Assembly (NCBI GenBank): GCA_944381455.1
Contig: CALWLF010000044.1
Coordinates: 1-55,496 of the forward strand
Source of the DNA: an uncultured Clostridia bacterium
GTDB lineage: Bacteria > Bacillota > Clostridia > Lachnospirales > Anaerotignaceae
Length of the DNA: 55,496 bases
Direction of reading: 5' to 3'
This document shows positions 43,237-52,036 of the stretch, one piece after another (within the stretch, counting starts at the first letter, position 1; each line of letters starts with the position of its first letter). The notes beneath the pieces are model-generated. The model was not told the DNA's origin. It saw nothing but the letters and a program-made list of their open reading frames with translations, and made no database searches. The position numbers and the translations under genes were made by a program.

Positions 43237-43911
43237 GTGCGTATTATCAGATTTTTTTGTATGGTCTTTTTCTTGATCATTCTTTGCGTTGCAGCTAAAA
43301 TTGTTTTTCAAGTGCCCATGGAAACAGTGATGGCATACTATTGGCCCATTGCAGCCGGCGTAATTTTTCTTTGTCTTCTCATTCAAATTGGCTATTCGTT
43401 ATACTATTGCCGCAAAAGCAACCGCCTTTTGCCGTTGCTGAAGAAAGAAAAAGAATATGATCAGTATATTTTGCAGGCGACAGCGTTATCCAAAGCATGT
43501 AAAAATAAAATGCTGCAAGCTATTTTGCAAATCAACTTGGCGGCAGCCTATACGGAGAAAAAGGAATACGAAAAGGCAAAATCGCTGCTGGAAGCCATAG
43601 ATCCGGCAAGAGTTCGCCGCATGAAGGGACTTCATAAGGCCGTTTATTTTGCCAATTTAGCCTATCTCTATTTTTATTTGGATGAGCAGGGAAAAGCACT
43701 GCAAATCATGGAAGAAAGGAAAAAACTTTTTGCCGCTCATCAAAATGACAACAGTAGTGGGTTTGCCGTTGTTTATGGCGTGTTGACGGCCTTTACCAGC
43801 TTTATCAAAGGAGACGAGGTGTTGGCCAGAGAACAAATGGAATCTGTCCAAGCATCGTTTCCAGAAGCAGATTTGGACCGGGATCTGGCATTTTTGGCCC
43901 AAGGAATGTAG
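43237..43911 (+). CDS. TPR-like membrane protein, function unknown
   Basis: A 224-aa protein. Two membrane segments (about 5-22 and 33-52) form an N-terminal anchor, followed by tetratricopeptide-like helical pairs: DQYILQATALSKACKNKMLQAILQINLAAAYTEKKEYEKAKSLLEAI, then a second pair with AVYFANLAYLYFYLDEQGKALQIM, and a third. TPR domains scaffold protein contacts. Nothing points to a specific pathway, and neighbours are not co-directional. GTG start with AAGGGGGA 6 bases upstream; the alternative start is GTG 43235. Confidence 0.8.
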   Translation: MRIIRFFCMVFFLIILCVAAKIVFQVPMETVMAYYWPIAAGVIFLCLLIQIGYSLYYCRKSNRLLPLLKKEKEYDQYILQATALSKACKNKMLQAILQINLAAAYTEKKEYEKAKSLLEAIDPARVRRMKGLHKAVYFANLAYLYFYLDEQGKALQIMEERKKLFAAHQNDNSSGFAVVYGVLTAFTSFIKGDEVLAREQMESVQASFPEADLDRDLAFLAQGM

Positions 43912-43947
43912 CATAAGCAGCAGATATAAATGAGAATAATTCTCCAT

Positions 43948-44028
43948 AAAAAAGACTTGCCAAAGCACGCACGCAAAAAAGAAATCCAAAACTTTTTGCA
44001 GAATCCTGCTTCGGTTAAGTCTTTTTTT
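43948..44028 (+). terminator. Terminator-like structure after the TPR gene
   Basis: AAAAAAGACTT (43948-43958) pairs with AAGTCTTTTTT (44017-44027) across a 58-base loop containing an internal A/T-rich hairpin. The large loop makes it unusual. Confidence 0.45.
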
Positions 44029-44369
44029 GTTGAATGACGAAGAAAAAAACTGCAATGAAATGGCAGCCTTATTCTAAAAACAACGCCGCAGGTTTTTAGA
44101 AACAAAACAGAACTTGCAAGCTTTAGAACAAAACAGGAATCTGGTGTTACGACCTGGAGGCCCATGGAAACGGGATTTGGATTAATGTTGGAGGTACGTT
44201 CTGTTTTTCTCTATATTTTTTCGTAAAAGTTGACTTTCGCGAATAGATATAGGTCGATGATAATACCTCCGCTCCAAGGAAGATCTAGAGATGATTTGGA
44301 TGATACGAGAAAAAACTGCAAAAGAACTTCATATCAACCCAATCAAAATAAATCACAAAACAAACGCAG

Positions 44370-44410
44370 CAGAAGTTTGCCTTTCTTATGTTCCGAAAAG
44401 CAAACTTCTG
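44370..44410 (-). terminator. Hairpin after the bile-salt-hydrolase-like gene
   Basis: Perfect 11-bp stem CAGAAGTTTGC / GCAAACTTCTG (44370-44380, 44400-44410), 9 bases beyond the stop of the minus-strand gene. The T run after it is poor, so it may stabilise the transcript end. Confidence 0.5.
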
Positions 44411-44419
44411 TTGTTTCGG

Positions 44420-45403
44420 TTACGAAATGCTGTGGTGGAAAAACATCGGTGTTTTTTGCAGGCAAATCCATTGCAGCTTGCCGCCATCCAGCGCACCATC
44501 CCAAAGAGAAACGGTGCTAACCTGCCGGTTTTCATAGGTGGTATAATAATAGATGCCTTTCGAGGCGTTCAGCAGACAGCTGTAGATGGTTTGGTCTGCC
44601 TTTCCTTCTGCCGTCATCACACTGCCTCGGACCATGGACACCTGATCCAGCACATGAAATGCCTGGGTGATAATTTCTTCCTCTTGTTCTCCCCAGAGAC
44701 TGTTTTGCAGCAAAAAAGCAGTTTTGACAAAACGGGAAGCCGGAGACCAGTCTCCAGGCAGGCCGATGGCGCCAAATCCCTGGCCAAAGGGCGTCAAAGA
44801 AAGCTCTTTTCCAAAGGTGTTTTCCACCGCATGGGGTGAAAGATGCAGATACTGGCGCAGATGTTCCAGTTGAAAAGGAAAAGGTGGGTTGTTGGTTAAA
44901 ACTCCGGGGGGATTTTCATATAAATGAAGGCCGTCGGCTTGCTGCTCCACCACCAAAGCGCCGGTTTGATCGGCAACCATCCAGTGAAGCGGCGCAGGCA
45001 AAAGGCTTGGCATAATGGCTTCGTCGGTGATACATACGGTTTTGAGCAACGTCTCGGCCTCTGCCAAGGTGGCGCACTGGCCCAGCACAAAGGCAATCAA
45101 CCCATAGGAAGGCACGCCCTGCCCCGCTCCTTTTTCAGAGGGAATATAACAGGCATTTTGGGGGAAATTGAGTCCGGCCATGCAAAGGCCTTTTTCATTG
45201 GCTGCTTCTGCATACAGCGGATAGGAAACGGCGGCAGAAGCCATGCCGATCATAGCATAAGTGGTTTGGAGCGGCTGTTTTTTTGGCAGTTTCAGCAAAT
45301 ACTGCCTTGGCGTTATGAGAATCTGCTCATCAAAAGAAGTTTCCAAATCCAGATTTCGGCCAAAATAATGATGTTTTTTTACAAAAGAAATGCAGGTGCA
45401 CAT
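44420..45403 (-). CDS. Choloylglycine hydrolase/penicillin V acylase-family Ntn hydrolase
   Basis: A 327-aa linear-amide C-N hydrolase. Cys2 would become the N-terminal nucleophile after removal of Met1. The remaining active-site residues are in place: Arg16 and Asp19 in FGRNLDLE, Asn79 in GLNFP, Asn in TNNPPF, and Arg in SPASRF. This matches conjugated bile salt hydrolases, but penicillin V acylases and N-acyl-homoserine lactone acylases share the same set, so substrate cannot be decided by sequence alone. AAAGGAGGG precedes the ATG. It follows the traX-like gene by 18 bases, so the two form one transcript. Confidence 0.9.
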   Translation of the reverse strand: MCTCISFVKKHHYFGRNLDLETSFDEQILITPRQYLLKLPKKQPLQTTYAMIGMASAAVSYPLYAEAANEKGLCMAGLNFPQNACYIPSEKGAGQGVPSYGLIAFVLGQCATLAEAETLLKTVCITDEAIMPSLLPAPLHWMVADQTGALVVEQQADGLHLYENPPGVLTNNPPFPFQLEHLRQYLHLSPHAVENTFGKELSLTPFGQGFGAIGLPGDWSPASRFVKTAFLLQNSLWGEQEEEIITQAFHVLDQVSMVRGSVMTAEGKADQTIYSCLLNASKGIYYYTTYENRQVSTVSLWDGALDGGKLQWICLQKTPMFFHHSIS

Positions 45404-45421
45404 GTTTGTTCCCTCCTTTTT

Positions 45422-46096
45422 TCATATGTTGCCCGCAAACGCAGCCAGGCATACCAGATGAACGGGATAAAAAAGATAGGTGCCCCACCGCCAAAGGGCA
45501 GTGTTTGGCGGTGCAATGGGCCGGTAGCAGATCAGCAGCAAAAATGAAGCCGTCTGACAAATGGCCAAAAGCGGCAAATCATGAACCCAAAAGGAAAACA
45601 ACCATAGACCAAGCAAACGTATGGCTCTGGCGTTTTTCATTTTTGTAACGGCAAAAAGAGGCCCAAGCAGTATGCCGGCGCCGCCGTAGTCACAGCCAAT
45701 CAGCTGGCCCAAACCAAAAAAGAAAAGACAAAGGATGCAAGGAAAGACGGCCCCATGGCCCTTTTTTTGCCCCCACTCCATCAAACAAAGCAACAAAAAA
45801 GAAAAGAGCAGCGTCCAGATGACATTGGTGCATATCCCGCTGGGAGAAAACAGCTGCCGGTATGGTATTTCAGAAAGCAAAGCCAGCCCCAAAAGACGAA
45901 GACCATAGGCTTTTTTGCTTCTGGTATGGAAAAAACCTTCTGTCAATAAAAAAGAAAAGAGCGGAAAAGCCAGCCGGCCAATGCAAATGGGCCAAAAAGC
46001 TCCTGGCAAAAGCGTTTTTCCGCCATGGTCTATGGCCATGGAAAGCAGTGCCAGCAATTTTAAGTTTTTTGCAGATAATATGAGATGCTGCTGCAA
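45422..46096 (-). CDS. TraX-like membrane acetyltransferase-type protein
   Basis: A 224-aa protein with about seven hydrophobic segments. It begins NLKLLALLSMAIDHGGKTLLPG and includes IGRLAFPLFSFLLTEGFFHTRS, the pattern of the TraX family. TraX of F plasmids acetylates pilin; chromosomal copies in Gram-positive bacteria are of unknown role. TTG start with a GAGGAGGGGAGGAG stretch upstream. It precedes the bile-salt-hydrolase-like gene. An extended -10 TGGTATGAT on the minus strand (TATGAT at 46125-46120) could be its promoter. Confidence 0.85.
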   Translation of the reverse strand: MQQHLILSAKNLKLLALLSMAIDHGGKTLLPGAFWPICIGRLAFPLFSFLLTEGFFHTRSKKAYGLRLLGLALLSEIPYRQLFSPSGICTNVIWTLLFSFLLLCLMEWGQKKGHGAVFPCILCLFFFGLGQLIGCDYGGAGILLGPLFAVTKMKNARAIRLLGLWLFSFWVHDLPLLAICQTASFLLLICYRPIAPPNTALWRWGTYLFYPVHLVCLAAFAGNI

Positions 46097-46119
46097 TCAG
46101 TTCTCCTCCCCTCCTCTTT

Positions 46120-46128
46120 ATCATACCA
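46120..46128 (-). promoter_or_regulatory. Extended -10 promoter of the traX-BSH transcript
   Basis: Minus-strand TGGTATGAT about 25 bases before the TTG start; -35 weak. Confidence 0.45.
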
Positions 46129-46149
46129 CAGCCTTGAAAAAAATACAGC

Positions 46150-46185
46150 AAAAAAGCCCCTTCCTGCTTTTATCAGGAATGGGGC
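46150..46185 (-). terminator. Terminator of the second ABC operon
   Basis: Minus-strand stem GCCCCATTCCTG / CAGGAAGGGGC with one bulged A, followed by TTTTTT. It overlaps the stop codon region of the last gene. Confidence 0.85.
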
Positions 46186-46937
46186 CGTTCCAGCTGAAAT
46201 CCATGGGCTGCTTCCACCAGGCGATTTGTCTGGGGGTGCTTGGGAGAAAAGAGAATCTCTTTTGCGGCCACACATTCCACCAGGGCACCCTGGTCCATAA
46301 CGCCGATGCGGTCGCAGAGAATGGCAGCCAGCGGCAGGTCATGGGTGATGAACAAAAAAGAGGTGTTCTGCTCTCGTTTCAGACGGGATAACAGCTGGAC
46401 AATTTGTGCCTGCACCAGCACATCCAGGGCGCTGGTGGCTTCGTCGCAAATCAATAGCCTGGGCCGGCTCATCAATGCCCGGGCAATGGCCACCCGCTGG
46501 CATTCGCCGCCGCTGAGTGCCCTGGTTTTTTTATGAAGGTCGCTTTCTTTTAACCCCACATAGGCACAGAGGGTGCGTGCCTCCTCTTCCAGCTGCCGCT
46601 TGGAAAAAAGGCCAAAGTGCTGCGCTCCCTGCATGATACCACAAAGAACGGTATCTCTTGGATCAAAGGAAGAAAAGGGATCTTGAAAAATCATCTGGAT
46701 GTTGCGTCCCATGGGTTTGGGCGGCAAAGGCGCGCCGTCAAAAAGGATGGTGCCGCCGCTTTTGGGCAAAAGCTGGGCCAAGAGCAAAGCTGTGGTGCTT
46801 TTGCCGCAGCCGCTTTCTCCCACCAGGCCAAAGCATTCCCCCTCCTCCACCTGGAAGGAAACGTCGTGGACGGCGGCAAAACGGTGTTTTCCCCGGCCAA
46901 ATGTTTTGGAAAGATGATTGACTTCTAATACTGCCAT
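46173..46937 (-). CDS. ABC transporter ATP-binding protein, OppF/NikE type
   Basis: A 254-aa ATPase, last gene of the second importer. Walker A GESGCGKST near residue 38, Q-loop in MIFQDPFSSFDP, signature LSGGECQRVAIARA, Walker B LLICDEATSALD, H-loop in FITHDLP. It overlaps the OppD-type gene by 13 bases. ATG 46937 has AAAGGAGGG upstream; the longer reading is a frame artefact. No extra C-terminal domain. Confidence 0.93.
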   Translation of the reverse strand: MAVLEVNHLSKTFGRGKHRFAAVHDVSFQVEEGECFGLVGESGCGKSTTALLLAQLLPKSGGTILFDGAPLPPKPMGRNIQMIFQDPFSSFDPRDTVLCGIMQGAQHFGLFSKRQLEEEARTLCAYVGLKESDLHKKTRALSGGECQRVAIARALMSRPRLLICDEATSALDVLVQAQIVQLLSRLKREQNTSFLFITHDLPLAAILCDRIGVMDQGALVECVAAKEILFSPKHPQTNRLVEAAHGFQLERPHS

Positions 46938-47893
46938 CTGTGTCCCTCCTTTGAGAAAAAACAACGGCTCCAGTGGCCTTCCGCCATGAATTGCACAGGC
47001 GGCATCGTTTGGCGGCAGATGGGTTTTGCCTGGGGGCAGCGGGGCGCAAAGGCGCATCCTGCCGGCAGTTTGGAAAAGGACGGCGGCTGGCCGCCCAATC
47101 CTTCCACCATGGTGCCTTCGCCATCGGGCATGGCCGCCAGGAGCGCCTTGGTATAGGGATGGGACGGATGAGAGAGCACCTGGTCTTTTGCGCCATATTC
47201 CACCCAGCGCCCGGCGTACATCACCGCCAAATGGTCCGATAAGGCAGAAAGGACACCCAGGTGGTGGGAAACCAGCACAATGGCCGTCTCTCCTTCCTCC
47301 CGGGTATTTTTCAGCCAGTGGGCCACCTGTGTTTGGCTGGAAACGTCTAAGGAGCTGGTGGGTTCATCGGCCAGCAGCAGGCGCGGCTTTTGCACCATGG
47401 CCAGGGCAATGGCCACCCGCTGGCATTGTCCGCCGCTTAAGGCAAAGGGATAAGAAGAAAGAATCCGCTTGCCATCCATTAGCCCCAGCCGTAAAAACCA
47501 TTCCATGGCCTTTTCATCGCTTTCTGTTTTGGAGCCAGCCGTTTGGTGGATGCGGCACGTTTCCCAAAACAACGCAGAAATGGTTTTGGTGGGATCAAAA
47601 AACCGGCCGGCCTGCTGGGCAATGAGGGCAATCTCCTTGCCCCGGATGCTGCGCAGAGCCGCATCCTTTTCGTCCGTTAAGGTGTGTTTCAGCAAAGTAA
47701 TGGTTCCTTCCAGATGCCCGTTTTGGGGCGGCAGCAGCAACAGACTGCGCAGCAGCGTTGTTTTGCCGCAGCCGCTTTCTCCTGCAATGCCCAGCACCTC
47801 CCCTGCTCCACAGGAAAAGGAAAGGTCCTGCACAATGGGAACGGACTGCTGATAGACCGTAAGATGAGAAACGGTAAAAAAATCGTCTGACAT
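46925..47893 (-). CDS. ABC transporter ATP-binding protein, OppD/NikD type
   Basis: A 322-aa ATPase of the second importer. Walker A GESGCGKTT is near residue 39, signature LSGGQCQRVAIALA, Walker B LLLADEPTSSLD, H-loop in LVSHHLG. The oligopeptide C-terminal extension with cysteines (CAFAPRCPQAKPIC) is present. It starts 4 bases after the binding-protein gene and overlaps the OppF-type gene. Peptide and nickel families cannot be separated by these motifs. Confidence 0.93.
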   Translation of the reverse strand: MSDDFFTVSHLTVYQQSVPIVQDLSFSCGAGEVLGIAGESGCGKTTLLRSLLLLPPQNGHLEGTITLLKHTLTDEKDAALRSIRGKEIALIAQQAGRFFDPTKTISALFWETCRIHQTAGSKTESDEKAMEWFLRLGLMDGKRILSSYPFALSGGQCQRVAIALAMVQKPRLLLADEPTSSLDVSSQTQVAHWLKNTREEGETAIVLVSHHLGVLSALSDHLAVMYAGRWVEYGAKDQVLSHPSHPYTKALLAAMPDGEGTMVEGLGGQPPSFSKLPAGCAFAPRCPQAKPICRQTMPPVQFMAEGHWSRCFFSKEGHRWQY

Positions 47894-47896
47894 AAG

Positions 47897-49444
47897 TTAT
47901 TCCTCGCTGCAAGCAATTTCTGCATTTAATAAGTAATATTCCGACGGATTGGTGTGCAGCCCTGTTACGTTGGCATTCATCACATAGTAGTATTTGGAAT
48001 GACCAATCACCAAAAACCCGGCATCTTGCAGCACCAGGTTTTGGATTTCCTGGGCCAGCGCCATTCTTGCTTCGTCTTCCGTTTCTACTTCCAGCTGGTC
48101 AATGAGATCGTCCACAGCAGGGTTGCTGTAATGGCCATAATTGCTGCTGCCGCCGGTACGGAAGGCAATGCTTGGGAAATATTGGGGATCGCCGGTGGGC
48201 AGCATGGCAAAGCTAATCATCATCAAATCAAAATCGCCTGTTTTTTCCTGCTCTGTCACCGATTCATAGACTTCCACTTTCAGCTCAATCCCCAGCTGCT
48301 TGGCAGAAGAGGCCATCTCGTTACAGAAAATGGGCAGCTCTGCCTTAGAAGAATAGGTCAAAAGCCGCAGCGAAAGAGGCACGCCGTCCAGTTCTCGGAC
48401 GCCGTCGCCATCGGTATCCATGATGCCAGCTTCATCCAGCAGCGCCTTGGCGCCTTCCAAATCATAGCCATAGCCATAAGAAGCATCCAGCCCCATAAAA
48501 TCGGGGAACAAGCCGGCAGCTGGCACAGAAGCGCCTTTATTTAAAATGGCGGAATAATTTTCCTTATCCACAGCCATGCTGATGGCTTGGCGCACGGCCA
48601 GGTTTTGCAGGGCAGGCGTTTCAAAATTGAAAAACACCACTTGCCCCCGGGAACCGGTGACGCCGTCCACCCGGTACAAACTTTCCTCTTCAAACAAGGA
48701 TAAAGCCGATGGCGGCATGCTGACAGAAACGTCCACTTCCTGGCTCTGCTGGGCCATGGCCAAGGTGTTGGTGTCGCCGATGATGCGGATGATGGCGCCG
48801 TCGCTTTTTGGTTTGCCGCCCCAATACTGGGCAAAGGCTTTCACTTCCGCCTGACTGCCAACGGTATAGCTGACGGGAATAAATGGGCCGGTGCCTTGAG
48901 GAGAAGAGGCAAAATCTTGGGAGGATGTGACGTCGATGACAGAAGTCAAAGGCTCACACAGGGTATGGAGCAAGGCAGGCACCGGCCGGGCTGTTTCGAT
49001 GGTCAATGTTTGGCCATCGGCAAGGAGGCTTTTGATGGGCAGCAGTTCCGAAAACCGCGGGTTCACCTCGGCCGTCCGTTCCCAGCAAAGCTTTACGCTT
49101 TCGGCTGTCAGAGGGTTGCCGCTATGAAAGAGCACGCCATCTCGCAGTGTGATGGTCCAGGTGGTATCATCCACGGCCTGGCAATCGATGGCCAAAAGCG
49201 GCTCCGGCTCCAATTTGTCGTTGAGCTGATACAGCGTTTCGGTGATGCCCCAGCGGGAAGTGTACCAGCTGTCCCAGCTTTGGGCCGGGTCCAGACTGGA
49301 AGGACACTGGGTATCGGCAATGGTAAGTATGGCAGAAGTTTCGGCAGAGGAACCTGCTTCCTTTGTTTCGCTTTGGCTGCCAGTGCAGCCGGTGCAGCCT
49401 AGGGCAAAGGCCAAGGCGCAAAAAAGGGAAAACCATTTTTTCAT
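47897..49444 (-). CDS. ABC transporter binding lipoprotein, family 5 (peptide/nickel type)
   Basis: A 515-aa lipoprotein. Signal peptide residues 1-16 or 1-19, with the lipid-modified cysteine at C17 or C20 (ALGC or CTGC). The SBP_bac_5 domain follows with WTITLRDGVLFHSGNPLTAESV and the later FNFETPALQNLAVRQAISMAVDKENY. The mature start has a Ser/Glu-rich linker. Ligand may be a peptide, a metal-chelate or another small compound; the methyltransferase in front hints at a modified ligand. It lies between permease and ATPase genes, unlike the first importer in which it leads. Confidence 0.92.
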   Translation of the reverse strand: MKKWFSLFCALAFALGCTGCTGSQSETKEAGSSAETSAILTIADTQCPSSLDPAQSWDSWYTSRWGITETLYQLNDKLEPEPLLAIDCQAVDDTTWTITLRDGVLFHSGNPLTAESVKLCWERTAEVNPRFSELLPIKSLLADGQTLTIETARPVPALLHTLCEPLTSVIDVTSSQDFASSPQGTGPFIPVSYTVGSQAEVKAFAQYWGGKPKSDGAIIRIIGDTNTLAMAQQSQEVDVSVSMPPSALSLFEEESLYRVDGVTGSRGQVVFFNFETPALQNLAVRQAISMAVDKENYSAILNKGASVPAAGLFPDFMGLDASYGYGYDLEGAKALLDEAGIMDTDGDGVRELDGVPLSLRLLTYSSKAELPIFCNEMASSAKQLGIELKVEVYESVTEQEKTGDFDLMMISFAMLPTGDPQYFPSIAFRTGGSSNYGHYSNPAVDDLIDQLEVETEDEARMALAQEIQNLVLQDAGFLVIGHSKYYYVMNANVTGLHTNPSEYYLLNAEIACSEE

Positions 49445-49456
49445 AGTAAAAACCTC

Positions 49457-50260
49457 CTAAGATTCTTCGATGATGTCCCGCCCTGCTTCTCCCAGCAGCT
49501 GAAACAACGCTGCCGTCAAAAACAGAGCCACAGCTGGGTAAACAATGAGCATCACATGGGTTTGCATTTCACCCCGGCCTTGGCTGATCATGGCCCCCCA
49601 TTCAGCCAAAGGCTCTTCCACACCAAAACCAAGATAAGATAAGGCCGCAATTTCTAAAATCACCCCGGCAATGCCAAGACTTGCCTGCACCAACAGAGGC
49701 GGCAGCAAATTGGGGATGATGCGGCAAACAATGATCCTTCCATGGCTTTCGCCGCAAAGCCTGGCGGCCTGGAGGAAGGTTTGCTGCCGCAGCGCCTGGG
49801 TGAAGCTGCGAGATAGCCTGGCATATTCCACCCACCCCACCAGGCAAAGGGCGAGGATCATGTTTTCTATGCCAATGCCCAAAAGGGCGGCAATGGCCAT
49901 GGCCAAAATCAGCTTGGGAAAGGACTGGACCATGGTGATGGCAGGATGCAGCAATCCATCGACGATGCCGCCAAAATAACCGGCGCAAACACCCACCACC
50001 GTTCCAAAGAGAAACACAAACACCGTCACCGTGACGGCAGAAAACAGCGACAGCCTTGCCCCATACAAAATGCGGGAAAGCATACACCGCCCCAGCTGGT
50101 CGGTACCCAGGGGATACTGGGCGCTGGGCGAAAGCAATGCATGGCTAAGAGAAGTTTCGTTTGGATCATGGGGGGATAGAACCGGCGCAAAACAAGCCGC
50201 CAGCGCCAAGAGGGCCAATAGTGCCAGCAGCACCCAAAAAAAGAGACGATTTTTTTTCAT
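49457..50260 (-). CDS. ABC transporter permease, OppC/NikC type
   Basis: A 267-aa permease with the family blocks LGTDQLGRCMLSRI and LSYLGFGVEEPLAEWG, and the EAA-type loop in between. A first membrane segment lies at about 7-26. ATG 50260 has GAGGAGGGC upstream; the longer frame reading has no site. It overlaps the other permease by 4 bases and precedes the binding-protein gene by 12. Confidence 0.93.
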   Translation of the reverse strand: MKKNRLFFWVLLALLALLALAACFAPVLSPHDPNETSLSHALLSPSAQYPLGTDQLGRCMLSRILYGARLSLFSAVTVTVFVFLFGTVVGVCAGYFGGIVDGLLHPAITMVQSFPKLILAMAIAALLGIGIENMILALCLVGWVEYARLSRSFTQALRQQTFLQAARLCGESHGRIIVCRIIPNLLPPLLVQASLGIAGVILEIAALSYLGFGVEEPLAEWGAMISQGRGEMQTHVMLIVYPAVALFLTAALFQLLGEAGRDIIEES

Positions 50261-51234
50261 CTGCCCTCCTCCTCTCCTCTGCCCTGGCGCAGTTTTGGAT
50301 TTGCCCAAAGGGCAAACAAATCCACCAGTAAATTTAAAACCAAAAACACAACGGTGCACCAAAGCACAAAGCCTTGAATCAGATAATAATCCATCCGGCC
50401 AATGGCGCCAACGCCCAGTGTTCCCAGTCCCTGGACGGAAAAAACAGTTTCAATGACGGCCGAACCGCCAAAAAATGCGCCCAGATAGAAACTGAGACAA
50501 GTGCAGATGGCCGGGGCACTGTTTTTTAACACATGGGAGCATAAAATGGTCCCCTCCGGCACGCCGCGCATCCTGGCGCCTTCCACATAAGGCGCTTGCA
50601 GCTGGGTGCGGAGGATGGCTTTCACTTGGCGAATCAGTTTTAAGGCGGACTGAAAAATCAAAACGAGAACAGGCAGCACCAGCCCTTTCCAGCCGCCAGC
50701 AGCAATCACCGGCAGCAGCCGCATTTTCATACAGACAAACCACAACAAAAAGAGCGCCACCACAAAAGACGGTAAGGAGAGGGCAAAAAAACCAAGCACC
50801 TGCGTCACCCGGTCCACCACACCCCCTGGGCGCACCGCACAGACCATGCCCAAGGGCAAGGCCAAAAGCAGCGTCCCCAAAAAAGCGCAGAGCGTCATCC
50901 ACATGGTGGGCGCCATGTGGGTGACAAGTTCTGTCCATACTGGCAGCTTGCTGTGAAAGGAAAGGCCAAGATCTCCTTGCATGGCGCCCAAAAGCCAGCG
51001 CACATACTGCACCAAAAACGGCCGGTCTAACCCCATGGCCTTTTCCTGGGCGGCCAAAGCCTCTGGCGAAACCATCCCTGCCTGGCCGCCTGGACCAATG
51101 AGCCAAAGCTCTGCCGGGTTTTTCGGTGAAAGATGCAGCAAGGCAAAGGTGAAAAACGTCACTCCCAGCAGCACCAGAAAAAATTGCAGCAGCTTTCTTC
51201 CTATGGCCAGGGGCAGCGTCCTGGGCCGCCTCAT
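50257..51234 (-). CDS. ABC transporter permease, OppB/NikB type
   Basis: A 325-aa permease. Six membrane segments, a conserved segment ARMRGVPEGTILCSHVLKNSAPAI (EAA loop), and the ending FSVQGLGTLGVGAIGRMDY. The ATG overlaps the methyltransferase stop by 4 bases, so it is translationally coupled to it. With OppC-type it forms the channel. Confidence 0.93.
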   Translation of the reverse strand: MRRPRTLPLAIGRKLLQFFLVLLGVTFFTFALLHLSPKNPAELWLIGPGGQAGMVSPEALAAQEKAMGLDRPFLVQYVRWLLGAMQGDLGLSFHSKLPVWTELVTHMAPTMWMTLCAFLGTLLLALPLGMVCAVRPGGVVDRVTQVLGFFALSLPSFVVALFLLWFVCMKMRLLPVIAAGGWKGLVLPVLVLIFQSALKLIRQVKAILRTQLQAPYVEGARMRGVPEGTILCSHVLKNSAPAICTCLSFYLGAFFGGSAVIETVFSVQGLGTLGVGAIGRMDYYLIQGFVLWCTVVFLVLNLLVDLFALWANPKLRQGRGEEEGR

Positions 51235-52013
51235 CTTTTTCTCGTTACCCGGACAAGAAATTCCGGATAAGGCGCATATTGCATTTGTTCCATGGCCGTA
51301 TAGACTGTTTCATTAAGCCCTTCCAGCACTTCGCAGGCATAGGCACTCTGGGTGTTCCAAAAGGCCATATCCCACTGGGGACGATTGCGATGTGTCATGG
51401 GCAGGTTTTGCGCCACTTCTTCCATATCGGTAGCTTTTTGATAGCAAAAGCCGCCTTTTCGTTTCACTTCCTTGCGGTAGGCATCGTGGAGCCGTTTGTG
51501 GCGGTCGCTTTTTAAATAGCCATACCATTCGGCATCAAAATAGAGCATGGTGCCGCCTGCTGTCAGAAGGTTTGCCCATTGCAGCAGCTGTTCTTCCGGG
51601 CTGGTCAAAGTCCAGGTGACATCCCGGCTCATGATGAGATCGAAGCTGCCTGTCTGAAACGGCAGCCGGTTACCCACCTGCTGAAACTGGATGGATACGC
51701 CGCAGGCGGCAGCGTTTGACCTGGCTTGTTTCAGCATTTCGCCATTCATATCCACAGCCGTTACTTGATGCCCACGCAAGGCGGCCAAAATGGCAAAAAA
51801 ACCAGGGCCGGTACCAATATCCAGCACCTGCAGGGGCTTATTTTGCGGCAGTCCATGAAAAATCAGGCTATCCCAGGCTTGCTTTTTTTCGCCAAATAAC
51901 TGACCGCGGTTTTGGGCGCTATAGCTTTCGCTGCGGTCGTCCCAGTACTGATTCATGGTCTCTTCCAGCATATGGCAGGAAGGTTCAGATACAGTTTGAT
52001 ATGTTGCTTCCAT
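51231..52013 (-). CDS. Class I SAM-dependent methyltransferase
   Basis: A 260-aa Rossmann-fold methyltransferase. Motif I is LDIGTGPGFFAILAA with the acidic loop VDMNGEM following; motif II-like SFDLIMSRDVTWTL and a substrate-side C-terminal part with aromatic residues (WYGYLKSDRHKRL) come later. Target is unknown. It leads the second ABC operon, overlapping the first permease gene by 4 bases, so it probably acts on the ligand of that importer or on the same metabolite. ATG 52013 has AAAGGAG 10 bases upstream; an earlier start would add 24 residues. An intrinsic terminator lies just ahead of the ribosome site. Confidence 0.9.
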   Translation of the reverse strand: MEATYQTVSEPSCHMLEETMNQYWDDRSESYSAQNRGQLFGEKKQAWDSLIFHGLPQNKPLQVLDIGTGPGFFAILAALRGHQVTAVDMNGEMLKQARSNAAACGVSIQFQQVGNRLPFQTGSFDLIMSRDVTWTLTSPEEQLLQWANLLTAGGTMLYFDAEWYGYLKSDRHKRLHDAYRKEVKRKGGFCYQKATDMEEVAQNLPMTHRNRPQWDMAFWNTQSAYACEVLEGLNETVYTAMEQMQYAPYPEFLVRVTRKR

Positions 52014-52036
52014 CCAAAAACGGCTCCTTTCCACAT

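Larger units (their letters stand above)
43912..44419. other. 508-bp region without a convincing gene
   Basis: Holds a terminator-like structure (43948-44028) and an 11-bp inverted repeat (44370-44410); the rest is AT-rich. Open frames of 70-130 codons here run antisense or into the neighbouring gene and lack ribosome sites. It could be a decayed gene. Confidence 0.55.

Noticed and set aside
44291..44839. 182-codon open frame antisense to the bile-salt-hydrolase-like gene
   Set aside because: Most of it is the reverse of a well-supported gene; the upstream part has no ribosome site.
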